Positions 33,148 to 44,650 of a stretch of 64,000 nucleotides of DNA are shown in pieces. Position numbers and translations under genes: made by a program. Numbering within the stretch: position 1 is the first letter of the stretch; every line of letters begins with the position of its first letter. The notes below the pieces were generated by a model. That model was not told the DNA's origin and made no database searches. It saw only the letters and a list, made by a program, of their open reading frames with translations. Origin of the DNA: Serratia ficaria (GTDB lineage: Bacteria; Pseudomonadota; Gammaproteobacteria; Enterobacterales; Enterobacteriaceae); contig NZ_LT906479.1 in assembly GCF_900187015.1 (NCBI RefSeq), positions 2,728,001 through 2,792,000 on the forward strand, read 5' to 3'.

Positions 33148-33672
33148 ATGCAGACTTTTTTAATTGACCGTATGGCCACGCCGGTGGGCGAACTGGTGCT
33201 GATCGCCGATGAGCAGGACCGCCTGCGCGCTATCGACTGGACCGATCACCAAGCGCGCCTGATGAAGCTGCTGAATACCCATTACCGGGCGGACCGTTTC
33301 CAACTGCGCGAACGGCGTAATCCCGGCGGCCTGACGGAGGCCATGCAGCGCTATTTTTCCGGGGAGCTGGCGGTGATCGACCGGCTGCCGGTGATGACCG
33401 CGGGCACCGAATTCCAGCGCACCGTTTGGCAACAGCTGCGCCAGATCCCCTGCGGCGAAATCCTCACCTACGGCGAGCTGGCCAAGCGCATCGGCCGGCC
33501 AACCGCCTCGCGCGCGGTCGGCATGGCCAACGGCTCCAACCCGATCAGCATCGTGGTGCCCTGCCACCGGGTGATCGGTTCGCAGGGCGCCCTGACCGGC
33601 TATGCCGGCGGCGTGCAGCGCAAGCAATGGCTGCTGCAGCATGAAGGCTATCTGCCAAAAGCGCTGCTTTAA
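33148..33672 (+). CDS. ogt: Methylated-DNA--[protein]-cysteine S-methyltransferase
   Basis: A 174-aa suicide DNA-repair protein that moves the methyl group from O6-methylguanine to its own cysteine. The acceptor is in IVVPCHRVIG (Cys139), preceded by the helix-turn-helix segment CGEILTYGELAKRIGRPTAS. The length and lack of an AraC-like domain fit Ogt rather than Ada. GAGGAG precedes the ATG. Its TAA overlaps the stop of the convergent regulator gene by three bases. Confidence 0.9.
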   Translation: MQTFLIDRMATPVGELVLIADEQDRLRAIDWTDHQARLMKLLNTHYRADRFQLRERRNPGGLTEAMQRYFSGELAVIDRLPVMTAGTEFQRTVWQQLRQIPCGEILTYGELAKRIGRPTASRAVGMANGSNPISIVVPCHRVIGSQGALTGYAGGVQRKQWLLQHEGYLPKALL

Positions 33673-34616
33673 TCCGCCAGCAGCGCCAGGGCGCTGTCTT
33701 CGTCGGTCACCAGCCCGTTGATCCAGCGGCCGGCCAGCGCGGCGCGAATGGCGCGGTGTTTTTCCGGCCCGCCGGCCAAGGCGATCACCGGCTTTTCCGG
33801 CCGCTGGCGCAGGCCGACGCTGGTCAGACGCGCATCCAGATCGCTGGCGACGCGCGCGCCCTCGGCGTCGATAAAGTGGCCCAGCATTTCCGCCACCGCA
33901 TTGGCCGCCGTCAACCGCTGCACATCCTCCAACGAGATAAACCCATCCTGGTGCAGCGGACAGCGTTCGCCGATGGTGCCGATGCCGATAAAGGTGACGT
34001 CCGCCTGGCTGGCCTTGTCGTTCACCGTGCGGTAAATGCGGTGGTTGCACCACAGCGCGCGATCCTGCTCGCTGTCGGCGAACAGCGGCGCCGGTAGGAT
34101 GAAATAGCGCCCCTGGGTTTTTTCCGCCATCCATAGCGGCACGTCGTAACGCGTACAGGAACCGTCCGAAGCAATGGCGCCGATCAGCGAAACACAGCTG
34201 TGCTGCGGCCGTTGATACTCCGCCAACTCGTCGATCGCCGCCTTCAGGCTGCGCCCCGATCCCACGCCGATAATCAGCGGCGCTTCGCTGCGGATAAACT
34301 GCGCCATCACCTCGGCGCCCGCCACCGCCACCGCCCGATTGATGCCGGCGCCGTCCATGCCCTGGCTCGGCACCACCTGACAGAGCGCCAGACCATAACG
34401 CGCGCCGAGCTGCGCGGCCAATTCCATACTGCGGCCCACCGGATGAGCGATGCTGACGCTGACCAGGCCGTTGTCGATGGCGCAGGCCACCAACCGCTGC
34501 GCCACCTGCCGCGAGACGCCAAGCGCCTCGGCGATCTCGTGCTGGGTCTGCCCCGCAACGTAATACATCCAGGCGGCGCGCGCCGCCTGATCCAATTTCC
34601 TGTCGTGTTTACTCAT
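33669..34616 (-). CDS. dalR: SorC/DeoR-type sugar-binding regulator of the D-arabinitol operon
   Basis: A 315-aa regulator with an N-terminal helix-turn-helix (YVAGQTQHEIAEALGVSRQV) and a C-terminal SorC sugar-binding domain (IIGVGSGRSLKAAIDEL; FIGIGTIGE; ALAGGPEKHRAI). It is divergent from the arabinitol dehydrogenase operon and is the likely repressor or activator that responds to arabinitol or xylulose. Two starts are possible: ATG 34616 gives the typical MSKHDRKL beginning, while ATG 34631 has a GAGG four bases upstream. Confidence 0.8.
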   Translation of the reverse strand: MSKHDRKLDQAARAAWMYYVAGQTQHEIAEALGVSRQVAQRLVACAIDNGLVSVSIAHPVGRSMELAAQLGARYGLALCQVVPSQGMDGAGINRAVAVAGAEVMAQFIRSEAPLIIGVGSGRSLKAAIDELAEYQRPQHSCVSLIGAIASDGSCTRYDVPLWMAEKTQGRYFILPAPLFADSEQDRALWCNHRIYRTVNDKASQADVTFIGIGTIGERCPLHQDGFISLEDVQRLTAANAVAEMLGHFIDAEGARVASDLDARLTSVGLRQRPEKPVIALAGGPEKHRAIRAALAGRWINGLVTDEDSALALLAD

Positions 34617-34703
34617 CTGCCGTTCGCCCATGAAGCCTCATGCCGCCATGTTACTGCCATCACCGGCCCGGTGGCGTGCCAATTTACACTTTTGTGAGCT
34701 AAA

Positions 34704-34718
34704 GCCCATTTAATGGGC
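34704..34718. promoter_or_regulatory. Palindromic operator for the arabinitol regulator
   Basis: GCCCATT-T-AATGGGC is a perfect 7-bp dyad in the gap between dalR and dalD. Read on the minus strand it contains TTTTGCCCATT, the same element repeated nearer to dalD. Confidence 0.55.
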
Positions 34719-34754
34719 AAAAGTTTGATTAGGCTACAGCGCATCGACCGAGCA

Positions 34755-34782
34755 TTTGCCCAACAAAAGGGCCTTTGCCCAA
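34755..34782. promoter_or_regulatory. Direct repeats TTTGCCCAA before dalD
   Basis: TTTGCCCAA occurs at 34755-34763 and again at 34774-34782, 19 bases (about two helical turns) apart, 28-55 bases before the dalD ATG. With the upstream dyad they form a multi-site operator suited to a tetrameric SorC-type regulator. Confidence 0.5.
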
Positions 34783-34809
34783 ATAATCTTGGATCCACGG
34801 AGAATCTTT

Positions 34810-36192
34810 ATGCCGCAAACCCATTCCACCCCTGCCGTCTGGCTGCACATCGGCGCCGGCTCGTTCCACCGCGCGCATCAGGCCTGGTACCTGCATCGCC
34901 TGCGGCTCGCCGGCGATCGGCGCTGGTCGATCACGCTGGCCAATATCCGCGACGACGCCGCGCCGCTGTTGGCGGCCCTTGAGGCCCAGCACGGCGAGTA
35001 CGTGCTGGAAACGGTGACGCCGCACGGGGAACGCAGCTATGAAACCATCACCTCGATTCAAACCATCGTCCCCTGGGATGCCGAACTGGCGGCCCTGACC
35101 GCCGAAGGCGCGCGGCCCGAAACCCGGGTGATCTCTTTCACCGTGACCGAAGCCGGCTATTACCTGGACAATCAGTTCAATCTCGACCGGCAGCATGCCG
35201 ATATCCAGGCCGACCTGCACGGCGCCTGCCGCACCATTTATGGCGCGCTCACCCAGCTGCTGCAGCGCAGAATGCAGCTCAATGGTGACCCCGTCACCTT
35301 GCTGAACTGCGATAACCTGCGGCACAACGGCGACCGCTTCCGCCGGGGGCTGATGCAGTTTCTTCAGCTGCGCCGCGAGGATGCGCTGATCGACTGGATC
35401 GAACGCTGCACCCGCTGCCCCAACACCATGGTCGATCGCATCACGCCGCGTCCTTCACCAGAGGTGGCGGTACGCGTCGCCGAGGCCACCGGCATTCAGG
35501 ACCGGGCGCCGGTGATGGCGGAGTCCTTCATTCAGTGGGTGATCGAGGATAACTTCGCCGCAGGCCGACCGGCGCTGGAACAGGTTGGCGTCGAGCTGGT
35601 CGATTCGGTGCTGCCTTACGAAGAGGCGAAGATCCGCATCCTCAACGCCAGCCACAGCTGCATCGCCTGGGCCGGCACGCTGATCGGCCAACGCTTCATT
35701 CATGAAAGCACCCGGACCGACGCCATTCGCCAAATGGCCTGCGACTACCTCACCCAGGACGTCATCCCTTGCCTGACGCCCAGCCCGATCGACCTGACCG
35801 ACTATCGCGATCGGGTTCTGGAACGCTTTGGCAATCCCGATATCCGCGACACCAACCAGCGCGTGGCCGCCGACGGCTTCTCAAAAATCCCCGGTTTTAT
35901 CGTGCCGACGCTCAGCGAGTGTTTCCAGCGCGGCGAAACGCCGCAGGCCACCGCCATGCTGCCGGCGCTGTTCTTTGTTTTTATGCGGCGCTGGCATCAG
36001 GGGCGCCTGCCTTACGACTATCAGGACGGCATGCTGGATGCCCCGGCGGTGCAGCGGATGTTCGAGGCCGCCGACCCGCTTGCGGTTTACGCCGCCGATG
36101 AGGCGCTGTTCGGCGCACTGGCCCACAACGCCGGGTTTACCCAACTGCTGCGCCACGCCGTAGAGCGGGTCAACCGCTGGCTGGGCGAGTGA
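34810..36192 (+). CDS. dalD: D-arabinitol 4-dehydrogenase
   Basis: A 460-aa long-chain polyol dehydrogenase of the mannitol dehydrogenase family, converting D-arabinitol to D-xylulose with NAD. The N-terminal nucleotide site is [20 protein letters not shown]. The catalytic part contains [29 protein letters not shown] with the active-site lysine, and the [13 protein letters not shown] segment. The next genes, xylulokinase and a polyol permease, match the Klebsiella dal operon. GGAG lies eight bases before the ATG at 34810. Confidence 0.85.
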   Translation: MPQTHSTPAVWLHIGAGSFHRAHQAWYLHRLRLAGDRRWSITLANIRDDAAPLLAALEAQHGEYVLETVTPHGERSYETITSIQTIVPWDAELAALTAEGARPETRVISFTVTEAGYYLDNQFNLDRQHADIQADLHGACRTIYGALTQLLQRRMQLNGDPVTLLNCDNLRHNGDRFRRGLMQFLQLRREDALIDWIERCTRCPNTMVDRITPRPSPEVAVRVAEATGIQDRAPVMAESFIQWVIEDNFAAGRPALEQVGVELVDSVLPYEEAKIRILNASHSCIAWAGTLIGQRFIHESTRTDAIRQMACDYLTQDVIPCLTPSPIDLTDYRDRVLERFGNPDIRDTNQRVAADGFSKIPGFIVPTLSECFQRGETPQATAMLPALFFVFMRRWHQGRLPYDYQDGMLDAPAVQRMFEAADPLAVYAADEALFGALAHNAGFTQLLRHAVERVNRWLGE

Positions 36193-36203
36193 CGGAGAAC
36201 GTT

Positions 36204-37676
36204 ATGTATCTGGGAATCGATCTGGGCACCTCGGAAATTAAAGCGATGGTGGTGGATGAACGCGGCACGCCGCTGGCCAGCGCCGGTGAAACGCTGGAGG
36301 TGCAACGTCCCCATCCGCTGTGGGCCGAACAAAACCCGGCGGACTGGTGGCGGGCGACGCAGAGCGCGATCGCCCGGCTGCGCGCCAAAATCCCGCAGCG
36401 CTGGCCGCACATCCGCGCTATCGGGCTGTCTGGCCAGATGCACGGCGCGGTGCTGATGGACAGCGAAAACCGGGTGCTGCGCCCGGCGATTTTATGGAAC
36501 GACGGGCGCTGCGCGGAACAGTGCCTGCAGCTGACGCGCAGCGCCCCCCATCTGCATGCCGTCGCCGGCAATCTGGCGATGCCCGGCTTTACCGCCCCGA
36601 AACTGCTGTGGGTGGCGCGCCATGAGCCGGAAATTTTCGCGCAAACCGCCTGCGTGCTGCTGCCGAAGGATTACCTGCGCTGGATGATGAGCGGCGAGAA
36701 AATTTCCGATATGTCAGACGCCGCCGGCACCCTGTGGCTGGACGTGGCGCAGCGCGACTGGTCCGACAGCCTGCTGGCCGCCTGCGGCCTGACGCGCGAT
36801 CAGATGCCGCGGCTGGAAGAAGGCAGCCGGGTGGCCGGGGTATTGAAAGGCGACATCGCCCGCGCCTGGGGGCTGAGCGACGACGTGATCATCGCCGGCG
36901 GCGGCGGCGACAACGCCGCCAGCGCGGTCGGCATCGGCGCGGTCAATCCCGGCGACGCCTTTATCTCGCTCGGCACCTCGGGCGTGCTGTTCGCCGTCAA
37001 CGATCGCTTCCGCCCCAACCCGCACTCGGCGCTGCACGCATTCTGCCATACGCTGCCGAACCGCTGGCACCAGATGAGCGTCATGCTGACCGCCGCCAGC
37101 GCCCTGCGCTGGTTCTGCCAACTGACCGGCAGCAGCGAAATCCAGCTGCTGGCGGAAATCGCCCAGCTGGATCAGGCCGAACAACGCCAGGCGCCGCTGT
37201 TTCTGCCCTACCTTTCCGGCGAGCGCACGCCGCACAACGATCCGCAGGCCAGCGGCGCGTTTCACGGCCTGACGCATGCCCATCGTCGGGCGGCGCTCGG
37301 CTATGCGGTGTTGGAAGGCGTGGCGTTCGGCATGGCGGACGGGCTGTCGGTCATGCAACAGGCCGGCACCCGGCTGGAACAATGCTCGCTGATTGGCGGC
37401 GGCGCCCGCAGCGAGCGCTGGGCGCAGCTGTTGGCCGACGCGCTCCATTTGCCGATCGTCACCCATCAGGGCGGCGAAGCCGGCGGCGCCCTGGGCGCGG
37501 CGCGGCTGGGCCAGCTGGCGGACGGCGGCGCCGAAGCCGAGGTGTGCCGCCGGCCGCCGATCGAACGGCGTTTCCTGCCGGACGGCGCCGTGCAGCCGAT
37601 GCTCGACGCGCGTCTGGCGACCTATCGCCGGCTGTACCAACAGCAGCTCGCGCTGCGCCAGGCCGGGCACCAATAA
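36204..37676 (+). CDS. dalK: Xylulokinase
   Basis: A 490-aa FGGY-family sugar kinase that phosphorylates D-xylulose to xylulose 5-phosphate for the pentose phosphate pathway. It begins MYLGIDLGTSEIKAMVVDE, contains IGLSGQMHGAVLMD near residue 75 (the XylB signature with catalytic Asp later), and has the FGGY segment ISLGTSGVLFAV and the GGGARSERWAQLLAD ATP-site helix. ACGGAG precedes the ATG, 11 bases after the dehydrogenase stop. Confidence 0.87.
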   Translation: MYLGIDLGTSEIKAMVVDERGTPLASAGETLEVQRPHPLWAEQNPADWWRATQSAIARLRAKIPQRWPHIRAIGLSGQMHGAVLMDSENRVLRPAILWNDGRCAEQCLQLTRSAPHLHAVAGNLAMPGFTAPKLLWVARHEPEIFAQTACVLLPKDYLRWMMSGEKISDMSDAAGTLWLDVAQRDWSDSLLAACGLTRDQMPRLEEGSRVAGVLKGDIARAWGLSDDVIIAGGGGDNAASAVGIGAVNPGDAFISLGTSGVLFAVNDRFRPNPHSALHAFCHTLPNRWHQMSVMLTAASALRWFCQLTGSSEIQLLAEIAQLDQAEQRQAPLFLPYLSGERTPHNDPQASGAFHGLTHAHRRAALGYAVLEGVAFGMADGLSVMQQAGTRLEQCSLIGGGARSERWAQLLADALHLPIVTHQGGEAGGALGAARLGQLADGGAEAEVCRRPPIERRFLPDGAVQPMLDARLATYRRLYQQQLALRQAGHQ

Positions 37677-37730
37677 CAATAAAACCGCTGTCCCTACATC
37701 CGCCGGCTGAGGCCGGCCTAGGAGTTTGCT

Positions 37731-39026
37731 ATGCAACAACCGCACAAACACTGGTTCGGGCTGCCGATGAACCTGCTGTGGGGCTATATCGCCATCGCCG
37801 TGTTCATGAGCGGCGACGGCTTTGAAATGGCCTTCCTGTCCAAGCACATCACCGATATGGGCTTTTCTCCGACGCAGTCGGCGCTGGTGTTTACCCTGTA
37901 TGGGCTCGCCGCCGCGCTCGCCGCCTGGAGCTCCGGCGTGGTGGCCGAGATCATCACGCCGCAGAAAGCCATGTGCATCGGCTTCATTCTCTGGGTGGTG
38001 ATGCATGCGCTGTTTATGCTGTTCGGGCTCGGCATGAAAAATTACCCGCTGATGCTGCTGTTCTACGGGGTGCGCGGCCTGGCCTATCCGCTGTTTATCT
38101 ACTCGTTCGTGATGCTGGTGGTGCAGAACGTGCCGAAACATCAGCTTTCGTCGGCGATGGGCTGGTTCTGGGCGATGTACTCGATTGGCATCGGCTGTAT
38201 CGGCAGCTACCTGCCGAGCTTCACCATTCCGCTGATCGGCGAGACCGGCACGCTGTGGTTCGCCATCGTTTGGGTGGCGGTTGGCGGGCTGATGGCGCTG
38301 GTGCTGCTGCGCCGCGTCGGCACGGCCGGCAGCAAAACCGATCTGACGCCGAAGGAGAAGCTGAAGGAGCTGTCGCGCGCGGTCACCATTCTGTTCACCA
38401 ACCGCAATATTTTCCTGTCTTGCCTGATCCGCATCATCAATACCCTGTCGCTGTTCGGCTTCGCGGTGATCATGCCGATGCTGTTCGTCGGCCGGCTGGG
38501 CTTCAGCATGTCCGAGTGGCTGCAGATCTGGGCGGTATTCTTCTTCGTCACCATTTTCACCAACGTGATGTGGGGCATTCTGGGCGAAAAGATTGGCTGG
38601 ATGCGCCAGGTGCGCTGGTTTGGCTGCATCGGCTGCGCTATCTCCAGCCTGGCGTTTTACTACCTGCCGGTCCACTTCGGCCACAATTTTTGGGCGGCGT
38701 TGATTCCGGCGGTGATGCTGGGCATCACGGTGGCGGCCTTCGTGCCGATGACCGCGGTCTTCCCGGTGCTGGAGCCGAATCACAAGGGCGCGGCGGTGTC
38801 CATTTACAACCTTTCCGCCGGCCTGAGCAACTTCGCCGCCCCGGCGATCGCCTCCCTGGTGCTGCCGTTTTTCGACATCGTCGGCGTGGTGTGGGTATAT
38901 ACCGCGCTCTACCTGGTGGCGGCGGTGCTGACGCTGATAGTCAAGGTCGACCAGCCCGGGCACGCCGCGGCGCCGCGCTATGTTGCCGGCGCCGAAGCGC
39001 TGGCCGAGCGCTCCGAACGCGGCTAA
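37731..39026 (+). CDS. dalT: MFS polyol (D-arabinitol) transporter
   Basis: A 431-aa major-facilitator protein with 12 predicted helices, similar to the Klebsiella arabinitol/ribitol permeases DalT and RbtT. It begins with a short cytoplasmic stretch (PHKHWFGLPMNLLWGYIAI) and the helix 1 motif MSGDGFEMAFLSKH. A cytoplasmic central loop carries TDLTPKEKLKELSRAV. TAGGAG precedes the ATG, and a small hairpin (CCGGC/GCCGG) lies in the 54-bp gap after the kinase gene, perhaps tuning expression. Confidence 0.83.
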   Translation: MQQPHKHWFGLPMNLLWGYIAIAVFMSGDGFEMAFLSKHITDMGFSPTQSALVFTLYGLAAALAAWSSGVVAEIITPQKAMCIGFILWVVMHALFMLFGLGMKNYPLMLLFYGVRGLAYPLFIYSFVMLVVQNVPKHQLSSAMGWFWAMYSIGIGCIGSYLPSFTIPLIGETGTLWFAIVWVAVGGLMALVLLRRVGTAGSKTDLTPKEKLKELSRAVTILFTNRNIFLSCLIRIINTLSLFGFAVIMPMLFVGRLGFSMSEWLQIWAVFFFVTIFTNVMWGILGEKIGWMRQVRWFGCIGCAISSLAFYYLPVHFGHNFWAALIPAVMLGITVAAFVPMTAVFPVLEPNHKGAAVSIYNLSAGLSNFAAPAIASLVLPFFDIVGVVWVYTALYLVAAVLTLIVKVDQPGHAAAPRYVAGAEALAERSERG

Positions 39027-39061
39027 CCGCAGAGTGAAATATCAAGCGACACCAAGCGAAA

Positions 39062-39084
39062 TAAACCGCGGCCAACGCGGTTTA
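39062..39084 (+). terminator. Hairpin after dalT
   Basis: TAAACCGCG (39062-39070) pairs with CGCGGTTTA (39076-39084) around GCCAA. It lies 36 bases past the dalT stop; the following bases are C/T mixed, so it is a plausible but weak terminator. Confidence 0.5.
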
Positions 39085-39235
39085 CTCCCCTTCGCCGCCG
39101 GCGCCAAGTAGAGAATAACGCATCCGTTTTTCACCGGGCGGCGAATAATCTTCGGCGTATGTGCGCAAAATTCGCACACAATGCCCCTGATCTTATTAAT
39201 GCTACCCTTATCAGCTGCGGCAAAAGATGTTAAAA

Positions 39236-39249
39236 TTGACTCATATCAA
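39236..39249. promoter_or_regulatory. FNR box upstream of fnr
   Basis: TTGAC-TCAT-ATCAA matches the FNR consensus TTGAT-N4-ATCAA in nine of ten half-site positions, 20 bases before the fnr ATG. Placed over the start region of the transcript it suits negative autoregulation, as known in E. coli. Confidence 0.8.
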
Positions 39250-39269
39250 TTATTGAATGAGCGTAATCT

Positions 39270-40034
39270 ATGATCCCGGAAAAACGCGTGATTCGTCGTA
39301 TCCAGTCTGGTGGTTGTGCGATCCATTGTCAGGACTGCAGCATCAGCCAGCTGTGCATTCCTTTTACCCTTAATGCTCACGAGCTGGACCAGCTCGACAA
39401 CATTATCGAAAGGAAAAAGCCGATCCAGAAAGGCCAGACCCTGTTCAAGGCCGGCGACGAACTGAAGTCGCTGTACGCAATCCGCTCCGGGACCATCAAG
39501 AGCTACACCATTACCGAACAGGGCGATGAGCAAATCACCGGCTTCCATCTGGCGGGCGATTTGGTCGGCTTCGACGCCATCGGCGGCCTGAAGCACCCCA
39601 GCTTCGCTCAGGCGCTGGAAACCGCGATGGTGTGCGAGATCCCGTTCGAAACCCTCGACGATCTGTCCGGCAAAATGCCGAACCTGCGCCAGCAAATCAT
39701 GCGCCTGATGAGCGGCGAGATTAAGGGCGATCAGGACATGATCCTGCTGCTGTCGAAGAAAAACGCCGAAGAACGCCTGGCGGCGTTCGTTTACAACCTG
39801 TCGCGCCGCTTCGCCGAACGCGGCTTTTCGCCGCGCGAGTTCCGCCTGACCATGACCCGCGGCGACATCGGCAACTACCTCGGCCTGACGGTGGAAACCA
39901 TCAGCCGCCTGCTGGGCCGCTTCCAGAAAAGCGAGATCCTCAGCGTAAAAGGCAAATACATCACCATCGAAAACGCCGACGCCCTGTCGGCGCTGGCCGG
40001 CACGCCGCGCATCAACGTCAGCGTCAATGCCTGA
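39270..40034 (+). CDS. fnr: Anaerobic regulator FNR
   Basis: A 254-aa CRP/FNR regulator nearly identical to E. coli FNR as I recall it. The iron-sulfur cluster ligands Cys20, Cys23, Cys29 and the later Cys in AMVCEIP are present, as is the DNA-recognition helix [13 protein letters not shown]. The 4Fe-4S cluster is lost with oxygen, ending DNA binding. The C-terminal tail is a little longer and different. An FNR box lies just upstream, and uspE follows as in E. coli. Confidence 0.97.
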   Translation: MIPEKRVIRRIQSGGCAIHCQDCSISQLCIPFTLNAHELDQLDNIIERKKPIQKGQTLFKAGDELKSLYAIRSGTIKSYTITEQGDEQITGFHLAGDLVGFDAIGGLKHPSFAQALETAMVCEIPFETLDDLSGKMPNLRQQIMRLMSGEIKGDQDMILLLSKKNAEERLAAFVYNLSRRFAERGFSPREFRLTMTRGDIGNYLGLTVETISRLLGRFQKSEILSVKGKYITIENADALSALAGTPRINVSVNA

Positions 40035-40158
40035 TCCCCCGCCGGATCGACAATTCGCGAAATTGTTGATCCGGCACGCTTCTGTCGCTGTTCTGTTTTT
40101 CAATGTTGGGTTACTCTGTAAATTAACAGACTGTTGATTTCAGCTGTAAGGAGGCCCT

Positions 40159-41121
40159 ATGGCGAAGTATCAGAATCTTCTGGTGGCTATTGACCCCAAT
40201 CAGGACGATCAACCGGCGCTGCGCCGGGCGGTGTACCTGGTAAAGCGGAACGGCGGGCGCATCAAGGCCTTCCTTCCTATCTATGACTTCTCTTACGAGA
40301 TGACGACCCTGCTTTCCCCGGACGAACGGACGGCGATGCGGCAAGGCGTTATCAGCCAACGCGCCGCGTGGATCAACGAGCAATGCCGTTTTTACCTCGA
40401 CGAAGGCGTGCCTATTGAAATCAAAGTGGTCTGGCACAACCGCCCCTTCGAGGCCATCATCCAGGAAGTGCTGACCGGGCAACACGACCTGCTGCTGAAG
40501 ATGGCGCACCAGCACGACCGTCTGGAATCCGTCATTTTCACCCCGACCGACTGGCATCTGCTGCGCAAATGCCCTTGCCCGGTCTGGATGGTCAAGGACC
40601 AGCCGTGGCCGGAAGGCGGCAAGGCGCTGGTGGCGGTCAACCTGGCCAGCGAAGAACCCTATCACGATCCGCTCAACCTGAAGCTGGTGCAGGAAACCGT
40701 CGAGCTGGCGGAAAACGTCAACCAGACCGAAGTGCACCTGGTGGGCGCCTATCCCGTCACCCCGATCAACATCGCCATCGAACTGCCCGATTTTGACCCC
40801 AGCGTCTATAACGACGCCATCCGCGGGCAGCATCTGATCGCCATGAAGGCGTTAAGGCAGAAATTCTGCATTAAAGAAGAGTTCACCCACGTGGAGAAAG
40901 GCCTGCCGGAAGAAGTGATCCCGGATTTGGCCGAGCATCTGCAGGCCGGCGTGGTGGTGCTGGGCACCCTCGGCCGTACCGGCATTTCGGCGGCCTTTAT
41001 CGGCAATACCGCCGAACATGTGATCGATCATCTGAAATGCGATCTGCTGGTGATTAAGCCGGAGAACTTCAACTGCCCGATCGAAGCGGACGAAGACGAT
41101 GAGCACGACGACGAAGATTAA
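40159..41121 (+). CDS. uspE: Universal stress protein E
   Basis: A 320-aa protein of two tandem Usp domains ([17 protein letters not shown] opening the first; the second ends with [20 protein letters not shown]). It is linked to stress resistance, motility and adhesion in E. coli, where it also follows fnr. It ends in an acidic run ([12 protein letters not shown]). AAGGAGG precedes the ATG. A bidirectional terminator separates it from pntB. Confidence 0.95.
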   Translation: MAKYQNLLVAIDPNQDDQPALRRAVYLVKRNGGRIKAFLPIYDFSYEMTTLLSPDERTAMRQGVISQRAAWINEQCRFYLDEGVPIEIKVVWHNRPFEAIIQEVLTGQHDLLLKMAHQHDRLESVIFTPTDWHLLRKCPCPVWMVKDQPWPEGGKALVAVNLASEEPYHDPLNLKLVQETVELAENVNQTEVHLVGAYPVTPINIAIELPDFDPSVYNDAIRGQHLIAMKALRQKFCIKEEFTHVEKGLPEEVIPDLAEHLQAGVVVLGTLGRTGISAAFIGNTAEHVIDHLKCDLLVIKPENFNCPIEADEDDEHDDED

Positions 41122-41135
41122 GCTCCGCGCATAAA

Positions 41136-41163
41136 AAAACACGGGCCGATTGGCCCGTGTTTT
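41136..41163. terminator. Bidirectional terminator between uspE and pntB
   Basis: A 12-bp perfect stem (41136-41147 with 41152-41163) closes a GATT loop, with A residues on the left and T residues on the right. It can terminate both convergent transcripts. Confidence 0.9.
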
Positions 41164-41175
41164 CATCTGGCGGCG

Positions 41176-42570
41176 TTACTGCTGCAACGCCCGCAGGATC
41201 GCTTCCACACTCTCTTTGGCGTCGCCAAACAGCATCTGGGTGTTCTCCTTGAAGAACAGCGGGTTCTGCACGCCGGCGTAGCCGGTATTCATCGAACGCT
41301 TGAAGGCGATCACGTTCTGCGCTTTCCATACCTCCAGCACCGGCATGCCGGCGATCGGGCTGCGCGGATCCTCCAGCGCCGCCGGGTTTACCGTGTCGTT
41401 GGCGCCAATCACCAGCACGGTGTCGGTGTCCGGGAAATCTTCGTTGATTTCGTCCATCTCCAACACCACGTCGTACGGCACCTTGGCCTCCGCCAACAGC
41501 ACGTTCATATGGCCCGGCAGGCGCCCGGCGACCGGGTGAATGCCGAAACGCACCTTGATGCCGCGCGCGCGCAGCTTCTCGGTGATTTCCGCCACCGGAT
41601 ACTGCGCCTGCGCCACCGCCATGCCGTAGCCCGGGGTGATGATCACCGACGTGGAGTTCTTCAGCTGTTCGGCCACCTCTTCCGCGGTGGTTTCGCGGTA
41701 CTCGCCCATCTCTTCGGCGTCACCGGTGGAAGACCCGTCGGTGCCGAAGCCGCCGGCGATCACGCTGATGAACGAACGGTTCATCGCCTTGCACATGATG
41801 TAGGACAGAATGGCGCCCGAAGAGCCGACCAGCGCGCCGGTGACGATCAGCAAATCGTTGCTCAGCATAAAGCCCGCCGCCGCCGCCGCCCAGCCCGAAT
41901 AAGAGTTGAGCATCGACACCACCACCGGCATGTCGGCGCCGCCGATAGAAGCCACCAGGTGCCAGCCGAAGGCCAGCGCAATCAGCGTCATCAGCAGCAG
42001 CGCCACCGCCTGCCAGCCCAGGCTGTCGGCGCGCACGAACACCACCAGCAGCAGGAAGGAAACCACCAGCGCCGCCAGATTCAGCTTGTGGCGGTTCGGC
42101 AGCATCAGCGGTTTGGACGAGATGATGCCGCGCAGCTTGCCGAAGGCGACGATCGACCCGGTGAAGGTCACCGCACCGATAAAGATGCCGAGGAACACTT
42201 CGGTCAGATGGATGTTCTCCATCACCGGTTCCATCGGCGCGCCGTGGTCCAGGTAGCTGTTGAAGCCCACCAGCACCGCGGCCAGGCCGACGAAGCTGTG
42301 CAGCACCGCCACCAGCTCCGGCATCTCGGTCATTTCGACCTTTTTCGCCAGATAGATGCCGATCGAGCCGCCGATGATCATGGCGATGATGATCCAGCCC
42401 ACGTTGCCGGAATCCGGCCCCAGGATGGTGGCGATCAGCGCAATCGCCATCCCCGCGACGCCGAACAGGTTGCCCTGCTTCGACGTTTCGTGGCGCGACA
42501 GGCCCGCCAGGCTGAAAATAAACAGAATAGCGGCAACAATGTATGCAGCTGTAACTAATCCTCCAGACAT
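41176..42570 (-). CDS. pntB: NAD(P) transhydrogenase subunit beta
   Basis: A 464-aa inner-membrane subunit of the proton-translocating transhydrogenase, which makes NADPH from NADH using the proton gradient. About nine helices precede the NADP-binding domain, recognised by [20 protein letters not shown] and the [20 protein letters not shown] segment. It follows pntA by ten bases and both form the operon. Confidence 0.96.
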   Translation of the reverse strand: MSGGLVTAAYIVAAILFIFSLAGLSRHETSKQGNLFGVAGMAIALIATILGPDSGNVGWIIIAMIIGGSIGIYLAKKVEMTEMPELVAVLHSFVGLAAVLVGFNSYLDHGAPMEPVMENIHLTEVFLGIFIGAVTFTGSIVAFGKLRGIISSKPLMLPNRHKLNLAALVVSFLLLVVFVRADSLGWQAVALLLMTLIALAFGWHLVASIGGADMPVVVSMLNSYSGWAAAAAGFMLSNDLLIVTGALVGSSGAILSYIMCKAMNRSFISVIAGGFGTDGSSTGDAEEMGEYRETTAEEVAEQLKNSTSVIITPGYGMAVAQAQYPVAEITEKLRARGIKVRFGIHPVAGRLPGHMNVLLAEAKVPYDVVLEMDEINEDFPDTDTVLVIGANDTVNPAALEDPRSPIAGMPVLEVWKAQNVIAFKRSMNTGYAGVQNPLFFKENTQMLFGDAKESVEAILRALQQ

Positions 42571-42580
42571 GTGTTACCCC

Positions 42581-44122
<1,542 letters not shown>

Positions 44123-44167
44123 TCACCTGTCTTGGATGATGTTTATTATCTTCCTGCCCATAGCACC

Positions 44168-44220
44168 GGCGCCCTCGGGCGGTCTTTTACTTATGCTTAC
44201 CCGTCCGAATTTCGGGCGCC
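44168..44220. promoter_or_regulatory. Extended hairpin in the pntA leader
   Basis: GGCGCCC (44168-44174) pairs with GGGCGCC (44214-44220). Inside it TCGGGCGG (44175-44182) pairs with CCGTCCGA (44201-44208) with a single mismatch or wobble. If the pntA transcript starts upstream, this stem lies about 60-110 bases before its ATG and could influence expression. Confidence 0.4.
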
Positions 44221-44565
44221 ATCTATAACCTACTGAAAATAAGGTCGATGATCCATAACTGCTTACGCATTCATCTCAGTTTTTACATAAAAACGCAGGC
44301 GGCGATATGACAGAACGCAATTTTCAGTGAAAAAAGTCATATAGAACATCGCTTTCTTCGCAACATTACGTTTTTCGCCCTCGCGGCATTTTCTGCAGCC
44401 ATGCGGCGAACGGGAATAAAAGTTAGTAAATTGTGAATAATTAACACTAATGACACCAAAGCCTTTATTATTGAAACTTATGGCGTTTGAACCCGGCGGG
44501 CGCTGAGCGTTTCCTCAGGCGATTTGTCGTCAGGGATAACATAAAATGCTGAGACAGTTTCCGGG

Positions 44566-44577
44566 ATTACATGTAAT
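44566..44577. promoter_or_regulatory. 12-bp palindrome upstream of ydgH
   Basis: ATTACATGTAAT is perfectly symmetric and lies about 75 bases before the ydgH ATG. Its TACATGTA part resembles the first half of an RstA box (TACATNTNGTTACA) but the second half does not fit. The binding protein is unknown. Confidence 0.4.
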
Positions 44578-44650
44578 AATCGACGGCTGAATTACACTTA
44601 AACAGTTCAGCACGTTATAAACGTTAATGCGCTAGGCGAAAGGATTTTTT

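Noticed and set aside
36714..38963. 749-codon minus-strand open frame opposite dalK and dalT
   Set aside because: Same antisense artefact; both plus-strand genes have strong family motifs.
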